64,000 nt of DNA from Bacillus tuaregi (GTDB taxonomy: Bacteria > Bacillota > Bacilli > Bacillales > Cytobacillaceae), in assembly GCF_900104575.1 (NCBI RefSeq), contig NZ_LT629731.1, positions 3,936,016 through 4,000,015 of the forward strand, written 5' to 3'. The notes beneath the pieces were generated by a model, which made no database searches, was not told where the DNA came from, and was given only the letters and a program-made list of their open reading frames with translations. The position numbers were made by a program, and so were the translations under genes. Positions 17,691-27,832 of this stretch are shown one piece after another. Numbering within the stretch: the stretch's first letter is position 1; each line of letters opens with the position of its first letter.

Positions 17691-17825
17691 TGAAAATAGT
17701 ATATCAATCTAATTTCCTTACTGTCAACGAGCAAATATCCGATTGGGAAATTTTGCACGTATATCTATTGAATTATTATTATCAATAAACTTTCTCTATA
17801 TTTTTACCAGCAAGCTAAATAAAAA

Positions 17826-17863
17826 GCATCACTGTTTCCCCAAAATCGGAGACACAGTAATGC
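17826..17863 (-). terminator. Terminator after guaA
   Basis: On the minus strand GCATTACTGT pairs with ACAGTGATGC and is followed by TTTTT, 15 bases beyond the guaA stop. The stretch from here to the T-box (17690) holds no gene I can see. Confidence 0.8.
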
Positions 17864-17877
17864 CGTTTTACATGTTT

Positions 17878-19428
17878 TTATTCCCACTCAATGGTTGCAG
17901 GTGGCTTACTTGTTATATCATAAACAACCCGGTTGACGTGGGCTACTTCGTTGACAATTCGTGTTGAAATGGTTTCAAGTACATCCCAAGGAATACGGGC
18001 CCAATCCGATGTCATTCCGTCAATTGATGTAACGGCACGAATACCAATTGTGTAGTCATACGTACGGGCATCTCCCATAACACCTACACTACGGATATCA
18101 GGCAGAACTGTGAAGTATTGCCAAATTTCGCGTTCCAGGCCAGCCTTCCTAATTTCTTCACGTAAAATATAATCTGATTCACGAACAATTTCCAGCTTAT
18201 CCTCCGAAATAGCACCTAACACTCGAATACCAAGCCCTGGACCAGGGAATGGCTGCCTCCAGACAATCTCATCCGGTATGCCAAGCTCTGTTCCTAAAGC
18301 ACGAACTTCGTCCTTAAATAATGTATTTAATGGCTCGATTAGCTTAAACTGCATGTCCTCAGGCAGTCCACCAACATTATGATGCGATTTAATCGTTTGC
18401 GCAGTTGCTGTACCACTCTCAATAATATCAGTATATAAGGTTCCCTGAGCCAGAAAATCAATTCCCTCAAGCTTTGTGGCTTCATCATCGAACACATATA
18501 TGAACTCATTTCCGATAATTTTGCGTTTTTTCTCTGGATCGCTCACGCCCTCTAATTTAGACAGAAAACGCTCTTTTGCCTCTACTTTAATAACATTCAT
18601 ATTAAAACCATCCGCAAAGGTCTTCATAACACTATCCGCTTCGCCTTTACGTAAAAGACCATGATCGACAAAAATACACGTTAATTGGTCACCAATTGCC
18701 TTATGAATTAAAACGGCTACTACTGAAGAATCCACACCACCGCTAAGCGCACATAACACTTTTTTATTGCCAACTGTCTGGCGAATTTTCTCCAATTCAA
18801 TTTCGATAAAGTTTTCCATCGACCAATCGCCTTTACAGCCACAGACAGAGAAAACGAAATTCTTTAGAATTTCAGAGCCATAGACAGAATGCTGTACTTC
18901 AGGATGGAATTGTACAGCGTATAAATTACGCTGTTCATCACTCATTGAGGTAATCGGACATGAAGGGCTTGTTGCATCAATTCTAAAGCCTTCAGGCGCC
19001 TCAACCACTAGGTCACCATGGCTCATCCAGACAACCTGCTCTGTAGGAAGATCCCCGAACAGCTTTGATTGATTTTGCACCAATATATTGGCTTTTCCAT
19101 ATTCACGTTGCTTTGCTGGTTCAACCTTGCCATTAAAATGCTTCGTCATTAACTGCATACCATAGCAAATCCCCAAAATTGGCAGACCAAGCTCAAAAAT
19201 CGCTTCGTCACAGCCAAAGGCATTCGCATCATACACACTATTAGGACCACCAGAGAAAATAATCCCCTTCGGATTCATTTGTTTAATTTCCTCTGCGGTA
19301 ATCGTATGCGGATGAAGTTCACTGTACACCCCGAACTCCCTGATTCTTCTTGTAATTAGCTGATTATATTGACTTCCAAAGTCAAGTACGATAACCATTT
19401 CCTGATTATCAAGCAATGCTTTCCCCAT
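17878..19428 (-). CDS. guaA: GMP synthase (glutamine-hydrolysing)
   Basis: A 516-residue enzyme converting XMP to GMP with glutamine as nitrogen donor. The class I amidotransferase domain has the nucleophile in GICYGMQLM and His-Glu in QFHPEVQHS; the ATP pyrophosphatase domain has the P-loop [16 protein letters not shown], and the C-terminal dimerisation domain ends PATIEWE. ATG 19428 is preferred because GAGGTG lies upstream; the open frame begins 10 codons earlier at 19458 without a ribosome binding site. No purine riboswitch was recognised upstream. Confidence 0.95.
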   Translation of the reverse strand: MGKALLDNQEMVIVLDFGSQYNQLITRRIREFGVYSELHPHTITAEEIKQMNPKGIIFSGGPNSVYDANAFGCDEAIFELGLPILGICYGMQLMTKHFNGKVEPAKQREYGKANILVQNQSKLFGDLPTEQVVWMSHGDLVVEAPEGFRIDATSPSCPITSMSDEQRNLYAVQFHPEVQHSVYGSEILKNFVFSVCGCKGDWSMENFIEIELEKIRQTVGNKKVLCALSGGVDSSVVAVLIHKAIGDQLTCIFVDHGLLRKGEADSVMKTFADGFNMNVIKVEAKERFLSKLEGVSDPEKKRKIIGNEFIYVFDDEATKLEGIDFLAQGTLYTDIIESGTATAQTIKSHHNVGGLPEDMQFKLIEPLNTLFKDEVRALGTELGIPDEIVWRQPFPGPGLGIRVLGAISEDKLEIVRESDYILREEIRKAGLEREIWQYFTVLPDIRSVGVMGDARTYDYTIGIRAVTSIDGMTSDWARIPWDVLETISTRIVNEVAHVNRVVYDITSKPPATIEWE

Positions 19429-19564
19429 CAGTCTTTTCACCTCATTATTTATTGTCATACTGTTAGTCTTCTCTATTAACTATATATCCCCACATCAAAA
19501 ATAAAAATAAATATTATTCTAATATGAAATCTTTCTTTCACATAAGGCTGTGTTAAACTTGGAT

Positions 19565-19628
19565 GTTGATTTTCGTTCCAGGCACTTCGCTTTCTGCAGG
19601 AGTCTTCGTGCCTTCCACTACAATCAAC
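19565..19628. repeat. Imperfect palindromic repeat element
   Basis: Bases GTTGATTTTCGTTCCAGGCAC and GTGCCTTCCACTACAATCAA(C) form an imperfect inverted repeat around TTCGCTTTCTGCAGGAGTCTTC. I recognise this layout as a dispersed intergenic element common in Bacillaceae genomes, from memory only. It is the only copy in this window. Confidence 0.5.
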
Positions 19629-19675
19629 CTGCAAAAAACAACACTCTACTTGAACAGAGCTTTACATAAAAAAGG

Positions 19676-19722
19676 AATTCCCCTCCCATACATAGAAGGC
19701 AGAATTCCTAAAAGATCTAGTT
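19676..19722 (-). terminator. Probable terminator after the transglutaminase operon
   Basis: On the minus strand AGGAATTC and GAATTCCT pair across a ~20-base loop and are followed by TTTTTT. It is about 130 bases behind the transglutaminase stop. Confidence 0.6.
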
Positions 19723-19847
19723 CCCTGTCTTCATAGTCAAATCATTTACGGTGATCTGGTAGAAACTCTCGAACCATATTATCGAATTTATATGAAGTAT
19801 CAAATTATTAGTATGAATGTTATTGTACCAACAGGTTATTTTTTAGG

Positions 19848-22034
19848 TCAAGACATTGTCCTTTTAATTAAATTTTCCCACAATTCTTTCATTTCACTCC
19901 AAGTCCCTTTTGGAAGGTGTTTTCCATAAAGATATTGTTCATACCGCTCCGTTAATGTGCCCATCTCAACGGATTCATATCGTTCATCAATCATCTTTGC
20001 ATAGTCTCTTAATGTCTGCCCCGTCCTTCTGGCCATACCGCACCGTCGCAGCTGCCTTAATAAGATAGCATAGGCAGTGATAAAGTCAGCATCGTCCTCT
20101 TTTGACTTATATTTTCGAATATAATAGATAGGCAACCACCGAGAACGAGTATGATAAACGTAAAATACGATTAACAGGAGCAACAAAGCCAAAAGTATCA
20201 GCCACATTATATTAGCCGTCAGGGCTTCCTCCACATTATTCCTGGCAGTAGATATTGAACCAACTTTGTCTTCCTTTTTCTTTTGCACCTTCTCTTCCGG
20301 CTCGTTTGCATCCTGCTGAACCTGCTCCTCCTGTTGTTCTGGCTGTATAGTCGTTTCGCTAGGTTCTATTTCTTCCTCTTCTACTGATTGGTCAGTAGAA
20401 TGAGTAAATCCCGGTGTTGGTTCAAATGGTACCCAGCCTACCTGTGGAAAAAACACTTCAACCCAGGAATGAGCATTATTATTCGTGATTTCATATTTAT
20501 ATAAATCACCCTCCATGCCCTTATATCTGCCTTCTGTGTATCCTTTCACCCATCTTGCTGGAATATCAATTGACCGTAATAACACCACCATTGAAGTAGA
20601 GAAATTATCACAGTATCCCTGCATCGTATCAAATAAAAATTGATCGACATAATCCATGTCTTCACCAGGTATTGCTACATCCTGTAAGGAATATGAATAA
20701 TCACTTGTTTTTAAGTATTTCTCAACTGCTTTAACTTTATCGTAGAAGCCTGTCTCAGCCTTCGTAATTTTCTCAGCCAGTTCCTTCACCCGTTTGGGAA
20801 GTTGGTCTGGAAGCTGTGTATAGCGAGCTATTAAGTTAGGACTTATATTTGTGTGATGATACTGTATAGACTGCAGTAGCTTTTCATTGTAATTCCCAGT
20901 TACATATGTGACTGTGTAGCTGTCCAATGGAACGGTCTGCGACCCAATAACAGAATATATTTTCTCAATCGTTGGGTCTATTTCATATGAATAATTGCCC
21001 ATTGTTTGAACGTTTTTGAGACCAAGCGGATACACAACATGATCATACTCTTTTACCTGCATGACTTTGCTTGTCTGAACATCTGCTTCATCCTCGATAT
21101 TTACAAACGATGTAATCGGGATATCATTGTTCTTCCAAAGCCTAATGCGTCTGTTACCCTCCTCCGATTGAATCCAGCCTTTACCGGTGTACACATCCTT
21201 TGTCTCCACCTTCCAATAATGCGGAGCTTCAACGATTGTTTGGTAAACAACTGAAGAGTCACCTGTAATCGAGCCACCTAATTGTGTGTCATCCTCACCA
21301 TAGCCGACCGTTTTTGCTGTTCCGAGTCCATTGAATACCTTAAGATACGGAATGGGATCAGGCCAAATCGGACCGAACTTTGGAAGAGAAAAACCGAGGA
21401 ATGCACTGAATAATACCATAATAGATAACCATAATGCCCATTTACGAATAACAGTCCTTTCTATTCTCAGCCTTTCCTTGCTAGAATAACGCTGAAAGGT
21501 AAGGATTCCTACCATTAAAAATCCAATTAATATAATACGTACAATGGCACCGCTGGCATCATAGGGTGTAAATGTATCAAGAAAAGTGATATAGACAAGT
21601 GTCATAAAGAAAAAGATAAAAATTTGTTTTCTTTTAAAAAGCCAATATTCCAGTAGATAGACCATCATCCACAATAATATAAAAAAGGCTAAGCTTCTAT
21701 AGAGGTGTGATAATTCCAGCCAATTCCCATTGAATACATCTAGAGTATTTGTTTTGATCTCTTCGATAAAAATGGGAATCCACCTGAATTGCAGGATGCT
21801 TTCTTCAAAATAAAGCGAATGAAGCAGGTAGATCATAACCGCTATTTTTAACAAAATACTAGCAAAAAGAGGTGTCTGTAGAATGAACAGCAGTAAACAG
21901 ACAAGAATAAACAAAATAAAGACTCCGACTGCAGCTGTTTCCGACAAAGCATTAATCGGCCAAATCCATTCCAGCAACATTAAAAAGCCTAAAGAATAAA
22001 GTAATATTGAGGTTATGTCCTTCCATTTGCTCAC
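19848..22034 (-). CDS. Membrane-anchored transglutaminase-like protein (YebA/TgpA type)
   Basis: A 728-residue membrane protein. The first ~210 residues carry several transmembrane segments, the outside part holds a transglutaminase-like core (GYCDNFSTSMVVLLRS with the Cys, NNAHSWVEVFFPQVGWVPFEPTPGF with the His and an acidic residue), then a Glu/Gln-rich linker (QPEQQEEQVQQDANEPEE), one more membrane segment near residue 610, and a cytoplasmic DUF4129-like tail. The GTG start overlaps the stop of the DUF58 gene as GTGA. The MoxR / DUF58 / transglutaminase trio ahead of guaA is the B. subtilis yeaC-yeaD-yebA-guaA order. Precise substrate unknown. Confidence 0.88.
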   Translation of the reverse strand: MSKWKDITSILLYSLGFLMLLEWIWPINALSETAAVGVFILFILVCLLLFILQTPLFASILLKIAVMIYLLHSLYFEESILQFRWIPIFIEEIKTNTLDVFNGNWLELSHLYRSLAFFILLWMMVYLLEYWLFKRKQIFIFFFMTLVYITFLDTFTPYDASGAIVRIILIGFLMVGILTFQRYSSKERLRIERTVIRKWALWLSIMVLFSAFLGFSLPKFGPIWPDPIPYLKVFNGLGTAKTVGYGEDDTQLGGSITGDSSVVYQTIVEAPHYWKVETKDVYTGKGWIQSEEGNRRIRLWKNNDIPITSFVNIEDEADVQTSKVMQVKEYDHVVYPLGLKNVQTMGNYSYEIDPTIEKIYSVIGSQTVPLDSYTVTYVTGNYNEKLLQSIQYHHTNISPNLIARYTQLPDQLPKRVKELAEKITKAETGFYDKVKAVEKYLKTSDYSYSLQDVAIPGEDMDYVDQFLFDTMQGYCDNFSTSMVVLLRSIDIPARWVKGYTEGRYKGMEGDLYKYEITNNNAHSWVEVFFPQVGWVPFEPTPGFTHSTDQSVEEEEIEPSETTIQPEQQEEQVQQDANEPEEKVQKKKEDKVGSISTARNNVEEALTANIMWLILLALLLLLIVFYVYHTRSRWLPIYYIRKYKSKEDDADFITAYAILLRQLRRCGMARRTGQTLRDYAKMIDERYESVEMGTLTERYEQYLYGKHLPKGTWSEMKELWENLIKRTMS

Positions 22035-23245
22035 CCTCTGCTCACCTCCAGCGGGCCGGCAGAAAAGCGCTCCTTGTAGACAAATGTGACTTTGATGCCA
22101 TATTTATGTGCTGTTAATTTAGTAGCCTGTTCGAAGGCCGTAATAGCCTCTCCTGTATCTTTAATGATAAAAATGGATACGGGACACCTTCTTGCGGTTA
22201 ACCTACTCGCTGCCTCTATAAGCTGGCTAGTTAACTGAGCCGTCACCAGTACATAGCTAACCTTATGCTGCAGTAAAAAGCTGTCAGTACTTAGTACTCT
22301 ATCAAATGCAACAGGGGCATCATCCTTAACTTTGGCCAGAGAGTAGAACAAAAGCTGTCTGCAGACTGCCCCGCCTTGAATGGGAATAACTCTCCTATCG
22401 TTGTCTATAGCTAAAAAACCGATATGAGAGCCTGTCTGGAGTACCGCTTGCCCCAGAGAAGCTGTAAATGACACAATCATTTCAAAGTGAGGATCCTTTA
22501 TACAGTCCATAACGATAACCATATCGTCAGACTGAAGCTGTTCAAACTCCTTTGTTACCATCCCTTCACGCTTGGCGGATGCCTTCCAGTTTATCCAAGA
22601 AAGTCGATCACCCGGTTGATATTCACGGATGCCCCCAACCATTGATACCTCTGTTGGGGTTACATTATTCGAGGATCTAATCCCCTGCTCATAGTTATAT
22701 CCCGACTCAAAGATTAATTTTTCATAGGCTGGGTGTACTAAAATCATTTCACTTAACTCAAACCGCTTCTCTTTTTCTATTAATCCAAGAAAATCGCTCG
22801 TGAAAATCCTTACAGCCTGTAGATGATGCTCTCCTCTTGGGAGCTTTGAAATCTTATACTCATATATCCATTCTTTTTTAAATCCCGGGAAAAGAATTAC
22901 TTTATATTTATTTTCCTGCACAGCCTTTCCAAGCGCCTCACTCAAGCAATCTTCTATGATGATAAATAAGAGCGGAAAAGCTCGATCTCTTTTTAAGGTT
23001 ATTTTTACTATAAGCGCTTCATTTGCATAGTATTCCCATCGCGTCAGGCTTCTTTCAATCGAAAAATCCTCTAAGGAGTAAAAGGTAAGAAATATAGCAT
23101 AGAAGAAAAAAGGGAGAAAGCTGTATAATAAAAACCAACTGACAAACCCGCCTTGAAACATGGCGTAAGAAAATGCGATGATCATTAACATTAGCAAAAC
23201 GAAGAGCTTCCAGACATATTTTATCCACTGGAAGGTACCACCCAT
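22031..23245 (-). CDS. DUF58 protein (YeaD type)
   Basis: A 404-residue protein with two N-terminal membrane helices (about residues 10-55) followed by a DUF58 core, recognised by REYQPGDRLSWINWKASAKREGMVTKEFE near residue 210 and VIVMDCIKD. DUF58 proteins have a von Willebrand A-like fold and work with MoxR ATPases, probably in chaperoning or assembly at the membrane. It starts next to the MoxR stop with GAGGGTGG upstream, and overlaps the following transglutaminase gene by four bases, so the three are translationally coupled. Confidence 0.88.
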   Translation of the reverse strand: MGGTFQWIKYVWKLFVLLMLMIIAFSYAMFQGGFVSWFLLYSFLPFFFYAIFLTFYSLEDFSIERSLTRWEYYANEALIVKITLKRDRAFPLLFIIIEDCLSEALGKAVQENKYKVILFPGFKKEWIYEYKISKLPRGEHHLQAVRIFTSDFLGLIEKEKRFELSEMILVHPAYEKLIFESGYNYEQGIRSSNNVTPTEVSMVGGIREYQPGDRLSWINWKASAKREGMVTKEFEQLQSDDMVIVMDCIKDPHFEMIVSFTASLGQAVLQTGSHIGFLAIDNDRRVIPIQGGAVCRQLLFYSLAKVKDDAPVAFDRVLSTDSFLLQHKVSYVLVTAQLTSQLIEAASRLTARRCPVSIFIIKDTGEAITAFEQATKLTAHKYGIKVTFVYKERFSAGPLEVSRG

Positions 23246-23246
23246 T

Positions 23247-24200
23247 TCAGACCACCCTCTGAACGGGAACTGGAATTTTCTCGATGATATCCTTTAAAAT
23301 ATCCTCCCTCGAGACTCCCATGAACGTCGCTTCAGACAAGAGAATTATTCTGTGTGTAAATACAGCACTCACTAAGTATTGAATATCATCAGGAATCACA
23401 TAATCACGTCCATACATAAACGCATAGACCTGAGCAGCTTTCATTAAAGCAATTGAGCCACGCGGGCTAACCCCCATATATACCCGATCGTGGTTTCTAG
23501 TTTGATTGGCAATCTCAACAATATAGCGCTTCATTGTTTCATCGACATGGACACGTTTAATTTGGTTCTGCAGCTCCCGTAATTCCTGTAATCCAATGAC
23601 CGGCTTGATGTCCTCTATCGGCGGCTTCTGCTGAACCCGGTTTAATACCTCAATCTCTTCGTCCTGATCAGGGTAGCCCATTCGCATTTTCAATAGAAAA
23701 CGGTCCAGCTGGGCTTCTGGAAGCGGATAGGTGCCTTCATAATCGGTGGGATTCTGCGTAGCCATCACAAAGAATGGCTTCTCTAACCGATGCGTTACCC
23801 CGTCTATTGTAATGCTCGCCTCCTCCATTGCTTCCAAGAGGGCAGATTGCGTTTTCGGTGAAGTTCGATTAATTTCATCAGCCAAAATGATATTCGCCAT
23901 GAGAGGGCCTGGAATGAATTGAAACTCCATTTCCTTTGGGTTATAGATGGAAACCCCTGTCACATCCGATGGCAGCAAATCAGGTGTAAATTGTATTCGT
24001 TTAAAGTTTGCCCCTACTGACTTTGCCAAGGCCCTTACCATCATTGTTTTACCGACACCAGGTACGTCCTCCAGCAGCACATGACCCTCTGCCAGTAACG
24101 CAACTAAACTTAATTCAGCAACATTTCGCTTCCCAATCATTACTTTTTCAATATTATACAAGATCCTCTCTACAATTGGGTTCATGACAACGTTTGTCAT
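23247..24200 (-). CDS. MoxR-family AAA+ ATPase
   Basis: A 317-residue AAA+ ATPase. Walker A is LLEDVPGVGKTMMVRAL, Walker B is NIILADEINR, and the sensor region ATQNPTDYEGTYPLPEAQLDRFLL is typical of MoxR. The ATG at 24200 is chosen because GGGAGGGGAGAGC immediately precedes it; an in-frame GTG 15 bases earlier lies within that site. First gene of the three-gene operon with DUF58 and transglutaminase-like partners. Confidence 0.92.
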   Translation of the reverse strand: MTNVVMNPIVERILYNIEKVMIGKRNVAELSLVALLAEGHVLLEDVPGVGKTMMVRALAKSVGANFKRIQFTPDLLPSDVTGVSIYNPKEMEFQFIPGPLMANIILADEINRTSPKTQSALLEAMEEASITIDGVTHRLEKPFFVMATQNPTDYEGTYPLPEAQLDRFLLKMRMGYPDQDEEIEVLNRVQQKPPIEDIKPVIGLQELRELQNQIKRVHVDETMKRYIVEIANQTRNHDRVYMGVSPRGSIALMKAAQVYAFMYGRDYVIPDDIQYLVSAVFTHRIILLSEATFMGVSREDILKDIIEKIPVPVQRVV

Positions 24201-24351
24201 GCTCTCCCCTCCCACCCTTGTCTAGATAAAGTAACCCTAATAGGTTAATGCTTTACAATAAATTCGCTCTATTCTGTAAATTGTATCTACTCACAGTTTA
24301 ATATTTTTGTAAAATAATTGCAAAAGATTGAGATACAGGCTTTTTCGTACT

Positions 24352-24402
24352 AAAAAAAGGCTTGAATCACAACATTGCTTCGTAATGTGATTCAAGCCTT
24401 TT
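24352..24402 (-). terminator. Terminator after the 3D-domain protein gene
   Basis: Arms AAAGGCTTGAATCACA and TGTGATTCAAGCCTTT are perfect and end in an A/T-run on both sides, directly beyond the stop at 24409. Confidence 0.9.
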
Positions 24403-24408
24403 ACTCTA

Positions 24409-25524
24409 TTAATCTAAGATGATTACTTTTACTGTTTTTCTTCCCCATACCATGCATTCTGCATTAGTTGGCATCAGTACATCTATTTTATGCCCTTTGA
24501 TTGCTCCACCGGTATCACCGGCAATCGCCTCACCGTAGCCTTCGACCCATACTCGTGAGCCTAATGGAATAACAGCCGGATCAACTGCGATTAATTTCAT
24601 ATTAGGGTTCTGTCTAATATTAATTCCGGTCGCTGTCAGGCCTGTAGCCGACCCTTCATGACTATAAGCAGTCGCAGTTACATACATCTCTTTACCGTTA
24701 TTTGTTGCAACATTATTATTTACTGGAGTTGTTTCAGTTTGCTTTGCAATATTATTTGTTCTTGTAAGCGCTTCCTGCTGATCGTTAGCCAAGCTAGTCT
24801 GAGCTTTACTTAATTGAGCTTGAATGGCTGCGTTCTCTTCTTCGGCAAGTGTGATAGCATTTACAACCGACTGATACTTTTCCTGTGCAGAGGCTAAAAC
24901 ATCCTGTCTTTTTTGCAGGTTTTCCTCTAAAAGAGTCTGATTTGTAGCAAGTGCTACATACTGTTCCTGCAACAGCTGCTCTTGTTCAGCTATATTTGCC
25001 TTCTCATTTTCTATCATTTTTAAGTCACTTTGCTGCTGTTCAAGCAGACTTTTATCTGCACTTAAGATGGTTGAAACGGCCGTCGCCCGCTGAACAAACT
25101 CTGACAATGACTGAGAGTTTATTAATATCTCAATGACTAAGCTGGCTTGGTCATTATGCTGCAATGAAACGAGTCGTTCCTGCATAACCCCTTTTCTCGC
25201 TAGCACTTTATCCTCTAAAACAACAATTTCTTCTTTCTTCTGTTCAATGATTTGCTTTGTTTCAGAAACTTTTTGTTCTATATTGGTCATTTCTTCCTTA
25301 TTGCTTGTAATCTCATCCTCTAGTGCTTGTAATTCACCTTGAAGATTATTAACCTCTTGTAAAAGGCTCTCTTTCTCAGCTTGTTTTTGCTTGATTAACT
25401 CAGCATTTTGCTGTATTTGAGCCTCGCTATGTACTTGACTTGTTTCTGCATTTGCCATAATCGTTGTCGAAAGTAAAATAATACTTGTTAATGATGCGGC
25501 AACGATTTTTTTAAAGAAACGCAT
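24409..25524 (-). CDS. Secreted coiled-coil protein with C-terminal 3D domain
   Basis: A 371-residue exported protein. The signal peptide is MRFFKKIVAASLTSIILLSTTIMANA. Residues ~30-250 are a long coiled coil rich in Glu, Gln, Lys and Leu. The C-terminal ~90 residues are a 3D domain named for its three aspartates: YVTATAYS, IAVDPAVIPLGSRVWVEGYG, AGDTGGAIKGHKIDVLM. Such domains occur in cell-wall lytic enzymes (MltA/RpfB-like barrel), and the coiled coil resembles N-terminal parts of peptidoglycan hydrolases. A role in wall remodelling is inferred. Single gene with its own terminator. Confidence 0.88.
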   Translation of the reverse strand: MRFFKKIVAASLTSIILLSTTIMANAETSQVHSEAQIQQNAELIKQKQAEKESLLQEVNNLQGELQALEDEITSNKEEMTNIEQKVSETKQIIEQKKEEIVVLEDKVLARKGVMQERLVSLQHNDQASLVIEILINSQSLSEFVQRATAVSTILSADKSLLEQQQSDLKMIENEKANIAEQEQLLQEQYVALATNQTLLEENLQKRQDVLASAQEKYQSVVNAITLAEEENAAIQAQLSKAQTSLANDQQEALTRTNNIAKQTETTPVNNNVATNNGKEMYVTATAYSHEGSATGLTATGINIRQNPNMKLIAVDPAVIPLGSRVWVEGYGEAIAGDTGGAIKGHKIDVLMPTNAECMVWGRKTVKVIILD

Positions 25525-25674
25525 AAGACAACCCCTTTCTCACTATTATTTATAACATACGGAAAGGGGTCTTTTGATTACAGGAGTATTACATTATCGA
25601 GTCAATTCTTTAAAATATCAGGAAATTAGAGGAAAAAACCTAGTAATTTTACCAAATTTATGTCGTTTTTTGTA

Positions 25675-26346
25675 TTAATTGTATATTTTTTCCAAATATT
25701 CCAGTGTTGGTCCGTAACCGATTTGTGGTATATCACTTAATAAAGAGGACATAAAGCTTTCATCTGAAATTGACTCAAATAGGACGGCTGATTTTACCTC
25801 AATACGCCAATGCTCTCTGGAAAGACTCAATTCTGTCCTTTCTGCTCTGGCTTGATTATCCGTAATAACTGACATTACAGCCGGCGAGAAAAGGTATACA
25901 GTATCAGAGCTCGATAGTCCGAGGCTTTGCTTTAGCTCTTTTTTTAAGAAAGGATGGCCTTCGATTCTTTCAGGAAGAACCTTATTTACGGCCATTATAT
26001 ACGAGTCTCCTTCGTCCAACCCTCGTGCAAGGAATTTTCCCATTTCTTGTTGTATTAATTCCTCTATACTTTTACCAGAATCTGTTATTCTTTGAACCTC
26101 TCTATCTGCCAAATATAACGGATCTATCGTCGGCCTTGTATCAAACCTATTCACTGCTTCTTTTGTTTTATCCAGCAGTACAGCAGTACCAGCAAGCGCC
26201 GCCTGTTCAACGGCGAGATTCGCCTGTTCCTTAACTACATAGACCTTTACAATATTAACTGTGAGGATAAATATGACCGCCACAATTCCCAAAAGCCAGA
26301 GCATAAAAATAGCTGCATTCCCGTTTTCGTTTTTGAGATGCTTCAT
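25675..26346 (-). CDS. TadG-like pilus assembly protein
   Basis: About 223 residues. It starts MKHLKNENGNAAIFMLWLLGIVAVIFILTVN: a prepilin-like stretch with Gly then a hydrophobic helix, as in TadE/TadG minor pseudopilins, but without Glu at +5. The remaining exported part is acidic and without Cys. The start at 26346 is chosen because its ATG overlaps the TadE stop as ATGA; an open extension upstream is unlikely. Last gene of the Tad pilus operon; the minus-strand stretch beyond it (25525-25674) has no gene or clear terminator. Confidence 0.75.
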   Translation of the reverse strand: MKHLKNENGNAAIFMLWLLGIVAVIFILTVNIVKVYVVKEQANLAVEQAALAGTAVLLDKTKEAVNRFDTRPTIDPLYLADREVQRITDSGKSIEELIQQEMGKFLARGLDEGDSYIMAVNKVLPERIEGHPFLKKELKQSLGLSSSDTVYLFSPAVMSVITDNQARAERTELSLSREHWRIEVKSAVLFESISDESFMSSLLSDIPQIGYGPTLEYLEKIYN

Positions 26347-26753
26347 GGCAAAAGCAGCACCTTGCCATGTGCTTCCTGCTCGATATCTATCGCAGCCTTT
26401 TGCTTCCATTTATCCGGAAGAAAGGTTAAATAGTGATCCGTATATAGTACTAATGTGAAATCACCATTGGCAGCATACTGCGGGACTAGATTTCTATATT
26501 TAATCACTGAGCTGCTGCCTAATGTCTCTTTCGCCGCTTCAATCGAATCATCTAAATCATTCGTTGCGGCAAACGTTTTGGCAGCATCATTGACAGCTGT
26601 TTTGGCCGTAAAAATCGCATATCCTGTCCCGACAACCTGCCAAAGCAGGAGAAAAAACATGAAAAAGAAAGGCAAAATCCCAAGGAATTCAAAGCTGATT
26701 GCACCTTTTTCACTATGCAAGTGCTTTCTTAAGCTTAACATCCTGCCCGTCAT
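26343..26753 (-). CDS. TadE-like minor pilin
   Basis: A 136-residue protein with the class III prepilin signal HSEKG-AISFEFLGILPFFFMFFLLLW, where Glu is at +5 after the expected cleavage, followed by a single membrane helix and a short exported domain. TadE family proteins are minor subunits of Flp pili and are processed by the TadV-type peptidase, which is not in this window. ATG 26753 follows GGAGGGGAGCAGGA. Overlaps both neighbours slightly, so it is translationally coupled. Confidence 0.85.
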   Translation of the reverse strand: MTGRMLSLRKHLHSEKGAISFEFLGILPFFFMFFLLLWQVVGTGYAIFTAKTAVNDAAKTFAATNDLDDSIEAAKETLGSSSVIKYRNLVPQYAANGDFTLVLYTDHYLTFLPDKWKQKAAIDIEQEAHGKVLLLP

Positions 26754-27183
26754 TCCTGCTCCCCTCCAATCGATTCATTTTAAATTGAAGGTACCAAATA
26801 TGAAAAAGAACCAATAACCAAGAACTAAACACCGCATCCTCGTACCTGTCTTGTAGGATGTCCTTCATTCTAAACACAGAGTAATACAGCAAGCCAAGAA
26901 AATAGAAGGACATAATCATGTCAAACGAAGATAACAAAGCAAGACCATAAGACGTTAACAAGATTGGTCCGATAAAATGATAGATAAAAGAAAGACCAAG
27001 AAGAATCGTAAATAGCCACCATAATTTAATCGGAATGTGGCTTCCTTTTTCGATTTTCTTTAAGGTGCTTCGTTCTTTTAAAAACCAATACCCAAGGTAA
27101 ACCCCTAACGTTACAATAGTTAAAAGGATAACAACTGCTACATGTACTTGTTTAAACCTTCGTTCCATTACCTTACTTTCCAT
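26713..27183 (-). CDS. Small membrane protein, DUF4234-like
   Basis: About 156 residues with four hydrophobic segments. The first helix (VAVVILLTIVTLGVYLGYWFLKERSTL) has the layout of DUF4234 membrane proteins. The start is uncertain: ATG 27183 (MESKVMERR) overlaps the end of the preceding gene by 11 bases, ATG 27168 (MERRF) is the alternative. It overlaps tadE by 41 bases downstream. Function unknown; part of the Tad-associated run of four small membrane proteins. Confidence 0.65.
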   Translation of the reverse strand: MESKVMERRFKQVHVAVVILLTIVTLGVYLGYWFLKERSTLKKIEKGSHIPIKLWWLFTILLGLSFIYHFIGPILLTSYGLALLSSFDMIMSFYFLGLLYYSVFRMKDILQDRYEDAVFSSWLLVLFHIWYLQFKMNRLEGSRNDGQDVKLKKALA

Positions 27184-27832
27184 ACACTTCACCCAAATCA
27201 TCTCGATATTTAATCGTTAAATAAAAATAAATAAGTGGAAAAAATAGCGCGTTTAATAATACCCGTACGGTAATATAAACTAAACTATTATTCTCAAAGT
27301 TTGCTAATAAATAAAGCGATCCTGACCACACTAAAAGATTTAATGACAGCACAATAAAAATATCTAGCAGAATGGAAATATGCTCCTTTTTCACGACCCG
27401 CCAAATTCCTTTAAAGGCTTCGAGAATAGTATGTTTGTCACAAAATAATGGTATGAGAAAAATGACCATGATGGATAATATGGTTGGAATAAATAGAAAG
27501 AATGAACCAAGCGCACCAATCATAAAAAAGAGGATGGTAATAAAGGACATATAGCCAAAATTCCGAAAGAACACCTTTACCATATCGATTAAATGACACG
27601 GTTGATCCTGCAAATCCCGTGAGGCCAGGTAGAAAAAAGGCGGAAATAATGCTGTAAAATTAATTATGATTAAAAAAAGTGCAATTAGGTTAACCATTTC
27701 TACTGTATCAATCACATAAAAATATTGAATGGCTGTAAAAATAAAAAAACTAATAGGAATGACCAATACAAGATTGAATAATAATATTGTCACTATATTT
27801 CTATTTAAAATATCACTTATATCCCTAATCAT
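27173..27832 (-). CDS. Membrane protein of the Tad locus, 219 aa
   Basis: A 219-residue integral membrane protein with about six helices (for example NIVTILLFNLVLVIPISFFIF and FLLFIPTILSIMVIFLIPLF). The part EAFKGIWRVVKKEHISILL between helices resembles glycerophosphoryl-type membrane domain or YciC-like proteins only vaguely. No enzyme motif is seen. Overlaps the preceding 125-residue gene by eight bases and the next gene by about eleven. Function unknown. Confidence 0.7.
   Translation of the reverse strand: MIRDISDILNRNIVTILLFNLVLVIPISFFIFTAIQYFYVIDTVEMVNLIALFLIIINFTALFPPFFYLASRDLQDQPCHLIDMVKVFFRNFGYMSFITILFFMIGALGSFFLFIPTILSIMVIFLIPLFCDKHTILEAFKGIWRVVKKEHISILLDIFIVLSLNLLVWSGSLYLLANFENNSLVYITVRVLLNALFFPLIYFYLTIKYRDDLGEVYGK

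Noticed and set aside
19429-19560. Purine riboswitch ahead of guaA
   Set aside because: No conserved purine-aptamer core sequence could be found in the leader.
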